DNA of 27,292 nt from Plantago elongata (lineage: Eukaryota; Streptophyta; Magnoliopsida; Lamiales; Plantaginaceae), in NCBI GenBank assembly GCA_036897095.1, contig JAYMSP010001976.1, positions 1 through 27,292 of the forward strand, read 5' to 3'. The position numbers and the translations under genes were made by a program. A model generated the notes under the pieces. That model searched no databases, was not told the origin of the DNA, and saw only the letters and a program-made list of their open reading frames with translations. This document shows, one piece after another, positions 12,001 through 21,625 of this stretch (position 1 is its first letter; each line of letters begins with the position of its first letter).

Positions 12001-12681
12001 TGAGCGTAGATTTCAGAGGGTAACTAATTAGCTCAATGTCGGATGTTTGTCGATCTCTTGATTTTCTCCATATTTTCCGATTTTCTTGCTGCAACCTCAA
12101 AAGTTTGTCTACTCCCAAACTTCAGGGCAAAGTTTGGGAAATTGGGAAAAGAGGTGAACCTGACAAAAGTAACCCTCAATTTACCTAGGTTTGCATCATG
12201 CAAATCTGTTTCCACAAGAAAGTACGTTTGTGGCAGTTTGCAGTGATTAACCAATCTTAGGATTGTGCCACATTAGCCTTGACACCATACATTGCTCAAG
12301 CACATGGCTCTTTGAGTGATTTTCTCTAGTCTTTCCCTTTCATCTTCTCTTTTCTGGAGAACTTTTGCTTTGTCTTCGATTGTAGTTGGTTAAAATTGTG
12401 AATATGTTCTTTTTTTCCTTTTGATTAACTTATTGCTTAATGCCAGCACATAGCAAGCTGCCAAGTTTTTCGGTCCTGGAAAGGCTAGTACAGCAGACAA
12501 CTGTTGCTAAACAATGCTTAAATGAAGAATCTGGAAAGGTTTGAAATCCTTAAAATCGTCTTCACTGCCATTCCGCTAGTATGCATTTGTAGACTTACTA
12601 GTACATGGTGCTAAAGTTTGTTGTTTTCTTTTCTAGGATGGACCTCAGTCCTTTTGTTTAAAGGATTTTCTCAAGCGTTAG
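6083..12681 (+). CDS. GID8: GID8-like LisH-CTLH-CRA protein (CTLH/GID E3 ligase subunit)
   Basis: Seven exons join in phase: 6083-6115, 6512-6653, 11273-11420, 11500-11575, 11688-11799, 12447-12538 and 12637-12681, giving 215 residues; all introns are GT-AG. The start MDPDPRQYEN matches the plant family's N-terminus. LisH is at about residues 17-43 (IHEIVRSYLVHNCYKDTLES), CTLH at about 50-107 (IFHFALDGNASKAIELTEE) and CRA from about 108 (ALGFAQNKF, MALLAYDEPEKSP) to about 197. In yeast and animals GID8/TWA1 is the scaffold linking RanBPM-type and RING subunits of the CTLH/GID ubiquitin ligase, in cytoplasm and nucleus; the same role here is inferred. Intron 2 (6654-11272) is 4.6 kb and carries a retroelement. 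Length is close to the family norm, with no frame break. Confidence 0.93.
9689..9699 (-). other. Polypurine tract of the intronic LTR element
   Basis: The minus strand reads AGGGGGGAGGA two bases before the TG that opens the 3' LTR. In LTR elements this tract primes plus-strand DNA synthesis. Its placement fixes the orientation of the element as opposite to the host gene. Confidence 0.55.
10192..10453. repeat. Diverged tandem duplication, period about 143 bp
   Basis: Unit 1 (about 10192-10309) and unit 2 (about 10337-10453) share ordered words: GGGGATTTGCACC / GAGGATTTGTGCC, TTGCTGGCCAC / TTGCTGGCCAC, and CATAAGATGCAAC / CATAAAATGCAAC, at offsets of 143-145. The repeat lies inside the intronic LTR element. 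Confidence 0.65.
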
Positions 12682-13098
12682 AGGGGTCTGCGGAGGCAAG
12701 AAAGCTCATTCCGTAACATCTGATGCATTTCTGGCTTCAAGTGATTGGAGTGATGCATTCTATTTTCGTTGATAAAATTACTTAGCAATGACTGCAAAAG
12801 GTATTGGGGCCTGCATTTGTTTATTGCAGATTTTCCAGAGATTTTTTTTTATCAAGTTTACATGTACAAATATCAAAACGTTGAGCTGTGTCCATGAGTA
12901 AATATGCCAGAACTGTGAAAGGGGGATGTGTTGCACATTTCAGGAAGAACGGAAAGTTTGTCTGTCTATACCCTGATTGCACAGAACATTTGGCCGTATA
13001 AAGTGAGTCAGTTCAGTCAAATGTTTCTGGCTTCAGTTTTTTTTCAGCAATGCGTATGATAGAAACAAAGTAGGCAATGAACTTTTGAAGTGTGGAAC
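12682..13098. other. Intergenic/3' region between convergent GID8 and PAP genes
   Basis: Only 483 bp separates the two stop codons, so the transcripts' 3' ends lie close together and may overlap. No further gene is seen. Confidence 0.7.
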
Positions 13099-13104
13099 TT
13101 TATT
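13099..13104 (-). terminator. Likely polyadenylation signal of PAP
   Basis: AATAAA on the minus strand, 61 bases past the PAP stop codon, in a normal position for a plant near-upstream element. Confidence 0.5.
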
Positions 13105-13164
13105 GAATCAAGCAGCGACTCTGAAAGTACACAAAACAACAACATAGCAAGTTATGAACTTTAT

Positions 13165-16100
13165 TTAAGCCACAGCTGCAGTAATGTGATCTGTGGATCC
13201 CCAGTATCGATTATGAAACCATAATGAGTCGCCTTCAACTGAATATCCATCCTGATTGCGATGCCACCCAAAATGAGCATGAGTCCTGTTTTTTATATCA
13301 AATATCCCATGGCCATAGCTTGGTTCTCGATAGGCAGAGTACATTGGTTGTGGTTCTGTCATCCTACAAGAAGAGTAAAGACACAAAAATTAGACCAACT
13401 TCTCTAGTTATATACCTTTCTGAACGTAGAAAAAAGGTTATCTAGCATGTCATACTCCGTAAGTAATCCTTCCTGATTTCCTCCGTCTCCTATTGTAATG
13501 TAAACAGGGGCAGAGTTGTCGGCAACAGGAGTACATATTCCGTTGACAACATTGTATGCAATGTTGGATACACGTTCCTGTTTAGTAAATGTAACAGAAT
13601 TGTCAAACTGATAATTGTGTAGCCCTTTTCAAAGTAAAGTGGAGGGGTATGCACATTGGTAAGTTGAGAGGGATAAGAACTAACAGAGCGTTCGTAAGCA
13701 TGGACATGACCAGCAAAGACAACATCAACTTCGTACTTGACGAACCATGGCTCATACATTACTCGCATAGACTCCCCCTCCATATAGTGATGCACATAAC
13801 TACTGTATAGCGGAGAATGCATGAGCACAATGAGCCAGGGAGTTTCTGTACGGTTCACTTTGGGAAACTCTTGCTCGATCCATTTGTTTTGAGGAGTGTA
13901 TTTCCCTGATAACAGAGAGAAGAACTATGATGCTTAACAAGTAATGTTATTTGTTGGGAAAATTCCATTTATACAGCACACTTCAACTCATACCATAAGA
14001 TGAGTAAGAGGACATGACAATGATGTAGGCTGAAGCTCTCTTTATTGAGTACCAGAGAGGATCTGTACTTTCTGATGCCTTGTATGGCGTATAAAATCGA
14101 TGCGTAAAAGGCTTAAAGGGCTTGGTTTCACCCTGCAACAATAGCATCTGCTGAATAACTTTAAAACAAACTAAATCTGATTCGAGAATGAGCACTGAAA
14201 CACACAGTTCAAAGAATGTCAAGTCTGTATATGAGGAAAGAACTAATTCCAAAAATAGACAAGATACAAACTGTTTAAGTAGAGCTCATCTATAACAGTT
14301 ATTGTTCTGTTCTCTTCAATAAAACTATTGTTAACAGTGGCCAATTATGACTAGCAGATTCAGTTTTAAATCATAAAATGGTAATGGATGAAATTTGCCA
14401 CATATAACAAGCATATATAAGTAGACAATATTGCGGTAAGAGCAAGAGGATTTGGAAAACATACAATTGCAGGAACGTAATCGATTTCATGATTGCCAGC
14501 AGTCCAAATCCATGGTTGGTAGGCTACACTTCTTTCTACAAATCTACCCCATGTATCCCATCTTGTGTTATCATGAAGAGGATAACTATCAGCATATGAA
14601 AGGTCTCCAACAAACAATACTGCCTGCCCTTTTCTGGGGTTCAGTTCGTAATGTGCAAGTGTTCGGTTGGAATCAAACGTTTGACCAAGATCACCTGTCC
14701 ATAACGCCCAAACTTTGAGCCCTCATCCCCTTAAAAGGCCTCTTTAAGAGAAAGAAGTATCACTAACACATGACACTAACATAGACTAGGATGCATACAA
14801 TATTTCAAGTCTTTTGTTAAGTTATTTAGAATAGACTAGGATATCATCAGCCTCTGACATTGAATACGGATGCAGAAGACCAGAACATAACAGTACCTAA
14901 GGTTAAGGGTCACGACATACCTATTATACCAAATGTGTAAGGAACATCTGGTCCTGGCTTAGGAGGAGTTACGAACCAGAACTGTCTCGTAGAACTGCCA
15001 GTTCCTACTGCATAGTAGTATTTCGTGCCATGCTGCAATATATTAGTCCATAGTGTTGGTCATGACCAATTCCATCAATTTCAGAAAAGATGCATACTTG
15101 GGAATGCTTTTACAAATCGGAGTAACTAATCGCAGCTGTAGGATACTTACTTCAAGGTTCTTGATGGTACAATGATGAATGTAGCCGGAGGTATAATTGT
15201 GGAATTTGTATTTGACCACTATTCCATGAGCAGTTTCATTACTCTGGCTATCTGCAGCCCAATAGATTACTGAATTTGACCCCGGTTCATTAGGCGTAAT
15301 CCAGGAGATGATTACACCTCTGCCATCATGGTCTCCTTGTGTAATATGCACCTAAAAACCCAACATTGTATAGTTTTATTATTACTTTGTGAACAAAACG
15401 CAACTGCTAAACAAGCACTCAGCAAACAGATTAAACCAACTACAAATGTCCACACTGCATATTTCACAAAAGAGGAAGCCAGTATGAAAACAATATCAAT
15501 GCATCACAAAATCGGATAGATTTAATTTAGCTACTTAAAAAGGGATTTACCTCTAGCGGAAACTGAATGAGTATTTCCCAAATGTCTCGGTTTCCAATTC
15601 ATCGAGGTAAAATCAACATGGAATTTCAGAACTCCTTTCTTCTTTACAGGTATACTACTATTTCTGAAGTTTTTTTGCTTATTCAACACATCTTAAACCC
15701 AAAGGTTTTTGCCCGTGACTTCAGGCCAGCTCGCATATCTTAGTTTTTCCTGTGAACTTTATGGGCTAATGCAATTTCGTTGTGCATCACATGAACTCAT
15801 AATATGAAATTATGAACCATGTCCACGAATAAGAGCAAGTGTAAGTGGTATGACTATGACATGAACACTAACATATAAGAGTTCAAACACTTGTGTGGAG
15901 CATGTCATTTCCTAAACCTTAGTGATACTTAATATCCTCAGCCTAGTACATATTAAATCAGAGGAAGTATGTTTTAGGCAGAGCACAAGTATCAAAGGGT
16001 ATACAAAAGCATATCATCCTACACACTATTATCGCGTATCATAGACAGGTGATGAAGTTGTTAAAGTGAATACGCACACCAGCTGTGTTAGGCATCATCT

Positions 16101-17021
16101 TGACTGATATATAAGGGAAAAAAATGGTTTTTTTACCAAGAGTTACCCTGGATTAGACAATGGTTATTCCAAGACTTAATCCGTAACGTCCTTTTGTTCA
16201 ATTCTCCGGAAACTAAAAGTTCATCAAGAATAAGCCGCCACTAGCAGCAAGAGAATCAGTCTACAATAAATCCCGGTAACAAAAATGGCAAAATGTATTT
16301 ACAAAATCATCTAATGTGACAATAATCGACTGATTGGTTCCTCACCCTTTAGTTAAAAATCGTATCTAAGTAGTACTATAATGTTAACACTTTACTCTAA
16401 CCGTACACATATGAATAAGAAGCCCCAAAAATCTCCATGACTCAACATTACTAAAGCTCTCATGCATTAAAACCAGCAAATTGAGTAACATTAAGAAACC
16501 AAAAATAGCAAGTGAAGATCAATATCGATTCAATCAAGCAAAGGATAAAGCATGAGAGTTAACTCAAGCACAATTCACTTTGTTGTCTGATATTTTGATG
16601 GCCCATACCTAAAGTAGATATTACAAGGAATTCAATCTAAATTTAGTAATCATATGAAACATACAAAGCATGATAAGTGATTCTCCATCCACTAGCTAGC
16701 TAAAGTGAGGTACACATATCAGAAATAGTAAATCCACCAGCAAATTAAACAGTTGACCATCCAACAAAAAGTAGTACTAATTCAAGAAAAACACCCAGAG
16801 AAAATTAAAATAGAACCAGCAAACAATACAAAACAAAACCAGACCTGCTGAGGAGCATTATAACCAGTAGGAAGGCGAAAAACATCGCTATCCAATGGCA
16901 TATCACTGCTTATCCCATTTGTCCTCACATAACTGCTAGTGAATCCAGCTTGAGCAAGTGGAATCAAGATCAAGCTTGTAATAAGGCAAGCAAGAGTGGG
17001 TGTGAGATGCTCAAGTCCCAT
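13165..17021 (-). CDS. PAP: Purple acid phosphatase (secreted, plant high-molecular-weight type)
   Basis: Eight exons on the minus strand join in phase: 17021-16845, 15351-15151, 15032-14921, 14694-14465, 14132-13994, 13905-13685, 13577-13456 and 13363-13165, giving 466 residues. Residues 1-25 form a signal peptide ending ILIPLAQA; the start MGLEHL was preferred over an in-frame ATG 51 codons upstream because the hydrophobic segment follows it directly. An Fn3-like N-terminal domain (about 52-155) precedes the metallophosphatase domain. All metal ligands known from kidney-bean PAP are present at matching spacing: D165 (GDLGQT), D194 and Y197 (GDLSYAD), N231 (GNHE), H316 (VLMHSPLY), H353 and H355 (GHVHAYER). 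The family hydrolyses phosphate monoesters with an Fe-Zn or Fe-Mn centre in the apoplast or vacuole. It most resembles the AtPAP10/AtPAP12 group; this subgroup call is tentative. Confidence 0.95.
15352..16844 (-). other. First intron of PAP (1493 bp)
   Basis: It joins NAPQQ to VHITQG in phase 0 with a GTCTGG donor and a TTTTTAG acceptor. No gene, RNA or clear transposon is visible inside; it is moderately AT-rich. Confidence 0.85.
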
Positions 17022-17123
17022 AGTTAGTACATACAGATACAGTTCTGTTTGTGAGTTCAATTGATGAGTACTTGCGCAAATTAGTAGAAATGGTAAATGG
17101 GATGACGTATGTTTGAAATAGGG

Positions 17124-17131
17124 GAATATTC
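17124..17131. promoter_or_regulatory. P1BS-type motif (PHR1 site) upstream of PAP
   Basis: GAATATTC fits the GNATATNC palindrome bound by PHR1-type MYB factors that switch on phosphate-starvation genes. It lies 103 bases before the PAP start codon. Plant purple acid phosphatases are classic phosphate-starvation targets. The motif is short and expected about once per 4 kb by chance, so position and gene context carry the argument. Confidence 0.45.
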
Positions 17132-17199
17132 TGGTTCTTGGTAGGAATATTTTGATCGGATCAGAAGAAGACACGCCGTAATTTAAACAGGTGTGGCAT

Positions 17200-17790
17200 T
17201 ACCGTTTGCTGGAGATGGTGGCGACTTTTGTTTCTGTACAACGGACTCAGATCATTGGGAACTGGCATAGCTAGTTAAATTTCACCATTGCCAATTGCAG
17301 GCCGGAGCTAAAACTGAAGTTAAGGGGTGCAAAATGTAAAACTATTTTAGGGTCGAGAAAGTCAGAATAATCAAACTCGAATGTAGAATTGAATTTTCAT
17401 ATCTTCAATATTATTTTCCCTCATTATTTTAATAACTTCTTAACTTTTCTATTTTTGAGTTACGTTAAAATTTTCAAACCCTATAAATGAAATGTTTCAC
17501 CCTCACTGACTAATTCTTTATTATTTATCTTTTTTACTTTATTCAATATCTATTTTACTTTATTATCACTTACAACTTTATCAATATAATAATCACTACA
17601 AATTATTTGTTTATTGTAATTTTTTAAATGAAGAGAAAGTAAGATGACAGGAAGTTTTAATTAGATCGAAAGGAGTAATATATATTAGTTGAAAATAATA
17701 AATAGAGTATAATTAACAATCATATATATAATAAAATATTGAGTTTATACTCACTCGACAAAAAAGGAATAGAAAAATTAACAAGCTTTT
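17200..17790. other. Upstream region of PAP and AT-rich spacer
   Basis: No gene is seen. 17300-17345 (GGCCGGAGCTAAAACTGAAG, then AAGGGGTGC) has the look of a common dispersed plant repeat, but no ends could be assigned. From 17400 it is AT-rich low complexity. Confidence 0.45.
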
Positions 17791-18785
17791 GGAGAAAAAT
17801 TTAAAAAAGGTACTCTAAGTTGTTTTGTCAATTTTCCGAAAAAAAGTACATTTGGTTGTTGTCATTCGATTTTGATACCTTAAGTTGACATTGTGTCTAA
17901 TTTAGGTATTTTTGACACGTGACGACTTAATTATGTGATACATTTCACATTGAAAAAATACAAAAATACGATCGATGGACCTAAACGTAAATACGATCGT
18001 CTTTTTTAATTACAAATAGATCCTAAGTTTTAATAATATTCCTAATTACCCATATAAAAATATATTTCTATTTACAACAATTTGTAAAATATAAAATCAC
18101 CATGGAAGAAGCTTGAGTTCAAGCTTCTTTCATGACTGAATTCTTCCGTCGTCGTGGAGCTTCCTGATCCAGCAATTTGGATGTTCCGTCATGGATGAAT
18201 CACTTACAAAATCCAAAAATCCAATTGAAAGGTTTATTGTATCAAATCGCATTTTTGAATTTTTGAAATTTTGTTATTTTATTTGTAATATAATATGAAA
18301 TATTTATTTTATATATTTTAAAATATTTTTGAATTATATTAAATAATTTATACCCCTTTCTAATTTAATTTAATTTATTATTTATTTTTCATATATACAA
18401 ATTTAATTTAAAACTAAAATTTATAATGTTATAGAATTTTTATATATATTTTTTATAATTTAAAATCAATTTCAAATTAATTTCCCCCTCTTTCTTCTTT
18501 CTTTTAACCTTCTTTTATGTTGTATTACAAAATATGGTTAATTTATAATAATTGAAAATTATGTGGTGAAATTTAAAACTGTCAACATTTATTTTATTGC
18601 AATTTCACCCATCAAAATTTTAAAATTTTAAATTGACACGTGTCGCTTAATTAAACTGCATGTGTTACAGAAGTATCTAAATTGGACAAAATATCAATTT
18701 AAAGTACCAAAATTGAATAGTAACAATCGAATATACCGTTTTCGAAAATGTCACAACTTAGAGTACCTTTTTCGAATTTTTCCCC
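17791..18785. mobile_element. Non-autonomous DNA transposon with ~155-bp terminal inverted repeats
   Basis: 17791-17950 and the reverse complement of 18630-18785 align over about 155 bp with moderate divergence; shared words include AAAAAGGTACTCTAAGTTGT, TCTAATTTAGGTA / TCCAATTTAGATA and ACTTAATTA / TTTAATTA. The total length is 995 bp with no coding region. Long TIRs on a short coding-free element suggest a Mutator-like non-autonomous element, but a clear 9-bp target duplication was not found (flanks share only ATTAA). A near-perfect hairpin sits at 18101-18134. A 60-codon frame running over the right TIR is not a gene. Confidence 0.7.
18101..18134. repeat. Near-perfect 16-bp hairpin inside the long-TIR element
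   Basis: The arm CATGGAAGAAGCTTGA (18101-18116) pairs with TCAAGCTTCTTTCATG (18119-18134) with one mismatch around a 2-base loop. It stands out in AT-rich DNA. Confidence 0.9.
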
Positions 18786-18839
18786 ATATATTAAGGTATG
18801 TCGGAGTTTCCCTTGTCTTGGCCATTGACTCATTGCGTA

Positions 18840-19200
18840 ATTAGTTGCTCATATCAGGAGACTTATCTCTTTTTGTCAAAATTAACTGATAAGGTAGCTG
18901 ATAGTTAATAATCTAATTGATTTTTATAAAATCGTTTAGTATATAAATTAGCTCTAACTGAGCTGATAAATATGGTATGAAAAGATAAATTAGCTACCCA
19001 ATTTTTCTAATAAACTTTCTAGAAAAGCTTATGAGACCACAAACTAGTTTATCAGCTTGTTTTATATATCAAATTTATTATGAAAGAATGATTATCAAAT
19101 TAATAAGTGCTAAACATAGTTATGACTTAGCCAAATCATTTTAAGAGGATGCAATTCCAATTTATCCATAACAATTTTACATAATTAGGGTTCCTATTAA
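18840..19200. other. AT-rich stretch with inverted AGCTGATAA words, possible MITE remnant
   Basis: AACTGATAAGGTAGCTGATAG (from 18885) and GAGCTGATAAA (from 18959) face TTTATCAGCTTG (from 19049) in opposite orientation, and TTATGAGACCACAAACTAG is typical of small plant hAT-like MITEs. Ends and target duplication were not defined. No gene is seen. Confidence 0.35.
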
Positions 19201-19215
19201 CCCTCTTCAATTGGT

Positions 19216-19313
19216 TAGTTTTTTTTTTAAATGGCCAAAGGGTGACTCGAACCCCCTACCTATTTGTTAGAGGTGAAGAGTCTTACCAACTGAGTTGCGT
19301 TTCGTTGTGCCTT
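19216..19313 (-). mobile_element. tRNA-derived SINE
   Basis: The minus strand has a tRNA-like box A (CAACTCAGTTGGTAAGA, complement 19281-19297) and box B (GGTTCGAGTCA, complement 19243-19253). These are followed by a short body and a run of ten A (complement 19219-19228). Flanking copies of ACCAATT (complement of 19209-19215 and 19314-19320), with similar bases beyond, look like a worn target-site duplication. There is no acceptor stem, so it is not a functional tRNA gene. Confidence 0.7.
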
Positions 19314-19965
19314 AATTGGTCAAAAATCAATCTTGAGAAATAAATATTTATTAATGGATCAATTTTACTCCCGAGGTATTTTTATTTTAAGTAACCCTTG
19401 CATTAAACGAAATTAAGGAGAGTCAACGTTACAACCCAAGTTCGAAACAACATAAGTACACGAGACTAAATCAAGTTCAACAAAAGACGAAAGCCACGCA
19501 GGGCAACAATCCCAAAAGTGGATTAGGCTTAAGATCGAAGAAGATGCAATAGACCGAACAAACTTGTCATGTAACTCTTTACTGCCATGTTTTGCAAGGG
19601 TATCAACAACTTGATTGGCTCCTCTATAGACAAAAGTGACTTGAATATCCATGAAGCCAATCATCAAGTCTTCAATATCCCGAAGAATCCCCTCTTGAGT
19701 GAGAGTTGGGTCATGGATCCTGTGAATACAAGAATATGTATAAAGAGAGTCAGATTGAATAACCAAATGAGTGATATCCAAATTTTTAGCCATAGCAAGA
19801 TCAATTTTAACAACTTGAAATTCAACAGTATTATTATCCATAATGCCCACATAAACAGCAAGCGCTTTTAAAAAGTGACCATGGTGATTTCGAATAACAC
19901 AACCAATTCTCAAATGGCCCGGGTTCCCAAGGGAAGAGCCATATGTATTTAAACAATAGAAATTA

Positions 19966-19978
19966 GGGGGGGGGGGGG
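19966..19978. repeat. Run of 13 G
   Basis: It falls at the start of the RNase H frame, where minus-strand CCC codons give a proline run that is also usual in intact relatives (PPPP before F/Y-x-LNT). The run has probably grown by slippage, and its true length may be uncertain in an assembly. Confidence 0.85.
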
Positions 19979-20164
19979 ATTCCAGCAATCCTTACGCAAA
20001 AGATTGGGGAGAAGAGGTTAGCGTAGGAAGATGGGCAGCTTGGAGAATTTTGGAGAGTTTAAGTTGAAAACTTCATTTCGAAAAATACAATTATTATGAG
20101 TAGTCCAAATCATCCAGCAACAGTTAAGAAAAAGAATTTGCTCAGGACTGTTAAACGGAAAGTC

Positions 20165-20256
20165 GAGAAGAATAGAAGTAAAAGTACGGTTATCGACGTC
20201 CCTGAAGGATGAGAAGAATAGAAGTAAAAGTACGGTTATCGACGTCCCTGAAGGAT
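20165..20256. repeat. Perfect 46-bp tandem duplication in the LINE remnant
   Basis: Copies at 20165-20210 and 20211-20256 are identical, each starting GAGAAGAATAGAAG and ending CCCTGAAGGAT. Since 46 is not a multiple of 3, the copy shifts the reading frame. The absence of mismatches shows the duplication is recent relative to the decay of the element. Confidence 0.95.
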
Positions 20257-20608
20257 GTAAAGAAACGGAGTCTAACATCTTTGAACTTCGGACATGAGAA
20301 GATAAGGTGATTGATCGTCTCCTCACCGTGTTGGCAAAGTTGACACACAGAAGACGCCAAGACGGCATAATGTGTTGGGCTGCTAACAGAGAGGCCGTGG
20401 GAATCCCGTCATGTAAACAAAGCCAAGCAAATAAACGGATTTTGGGTAACGTTTTAAACGACCAGATTCGCATCCAGGTCCAATTAATATTAGGAAGGGT
20501 TGAGGAGATAGGTGGTTGTAAGCATTTTTTATGGAAAAAATCCAAACAAGGGTATCCTCGGTAGGTTTAAAGCTGATAGGTTGATGTCCAATATTACCAA
20601 TCATCATA

Positions 20609-21625
20609 CCCCTTAATTTGTTTTATGTGTTTTCTTCCTTCCCATTTTGCAATTTTCTTAGTACTATTTATTAATAACAAAAAATACTTTGAGTCACCTT
20701 TACCGTTTAAAAAATATATATAATAACGAGAAATATTAATTCACAAAAAATTATTAAAATTCTAGTACAACTCAAAGAAAATAAAATCTGTAAAGTTCAC
20801 TAAATATATTAACGATCTAAGGGAACAAGATACAATTAAGGGTGTGATAAACTGTTGCAAGAATGAAGAAGTGACAGTCTATAGGATGGATTTTGGGAGA
20901 TGGTAAGCATAAATGTCTTGTTCCTTTTCATCTACTGAGTAACTTCCTTATTTTATTTCACCACGTACTGATTAATATAGTCGAACATTTAGAACTCAGT
21001 TTTGAAATACTATTGTATTGTGATCCTCACACAATTCAAAAATTTTAGTACTTCACACCCAAAATGTGGTTTTGCACTTGCACTGGCACTGGAACAATAG
21101 ACAGGACGATTAAGCAAATCTAAAGGAGTCTGTGGGTCTAACATGTTCACAATCATGATACCACGCCATGAACTTTATCTCTAAAAGAGATCATCAAGAT
21201 AATAACATTATTTTGCACAAATCCACTTGCATCGTGCCATCTTTAGAAATCATAATTATCACCAGTGTGCAATTAAATGGGTCCAACTAGTACCATTAAT
21301 CATAATATATCTTAATTAATATATTATAAAAACCTTGAGGGATATCCATGCTTAGACCCCATAAAACATCATCATAATCTTAATCATCATTCTTCAATTC
21401 CTCCAGCAAAACACCACCATCTTTTTTTCATCACTCACTCCTCTACCTAATAAAAGTTTCACAAGTAAAAAAAAGCCCTAGTAAAAACAAAATAAAAAAA
21501 GTTCTAGCACACACTTAATTATCAAACCAACTTCTTCATAGCAAACTAGCTGAAACTAGAAGGACCTTCTTGTTAATTTTCCAGCCAACAAAAACTGCAT
21601 AACAAAAATTAACTGGTCATCAAGC
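20609..21625. other. Intergenic region and 3' flank of WAT1
   Basis: It is AT-rich with no open frame of note. 21350-21600, next to the WAT1 stop, is probably 3' untranslated sequence. A clear AATAAA on the minus strand was not seen close to the stop. Confidence 0.5.

Larger units (their letters stand above)
19413..20608 (-). pseudogene. 5'-truncated L1-type LINE remnant: zinc-binding (zf-RVT) and RNase H regions
   Basis: On the minus strand, the upstream part (about 20018-20608) carries the zf-RVT region. IWSFKTLPKIRLFAWLCLHD is in one frame, while the zinc-binding CQLC and HLIFSC motifs that should follow are intact only in another frame (around 20290-20345). So there is at least one frameshift, plus another near 20545 where the N-terminal piece changes frame. 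A 46-bp duplication adds a further shift. Downstream, a 191-codon open frame (19413-19988) is an RNase H domain of the plant LINE type (GSSLGNPG, SDS, ANQVVDTLAKHG). Its first catalytic Asp is replaced by Tyr (LNTYGSS, residue 16), while Glu and the other Asp residues remain. Endonuclease and reverse transcriptase are missing. It is non-functional. Confidence 0.85.

Noticed and set aside
12033..12254. Overlapping open frames on both strands in GID8 intron 5
   Set aside because: They lie fully inside an intron, have no domain, and mirror each other; chance frames.
13578..13684. Read-through of PAP exon 6 into a longer frame after [13 protein letters not shown] motif
   Set aside because: The extension has no family similarity, whereas splicing GTTAGT to an AACAG acceptor restores the conserved ERVSNIAYN continuation.
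17022..17174. Upstream in-frame start for PAP (51 extra residues)
   Set aside because: It would bury the signal peptide inside the protein; the ATG at 17021 places the hydrophobic segment at the N-terminus as in the family.
19241..19300. tRNA gene on the minus strand
   Set aside because: Box A and B are present, but there is no acceptor stem pairing, and an A-tail plus flanking repeat follow; it is a SINE.
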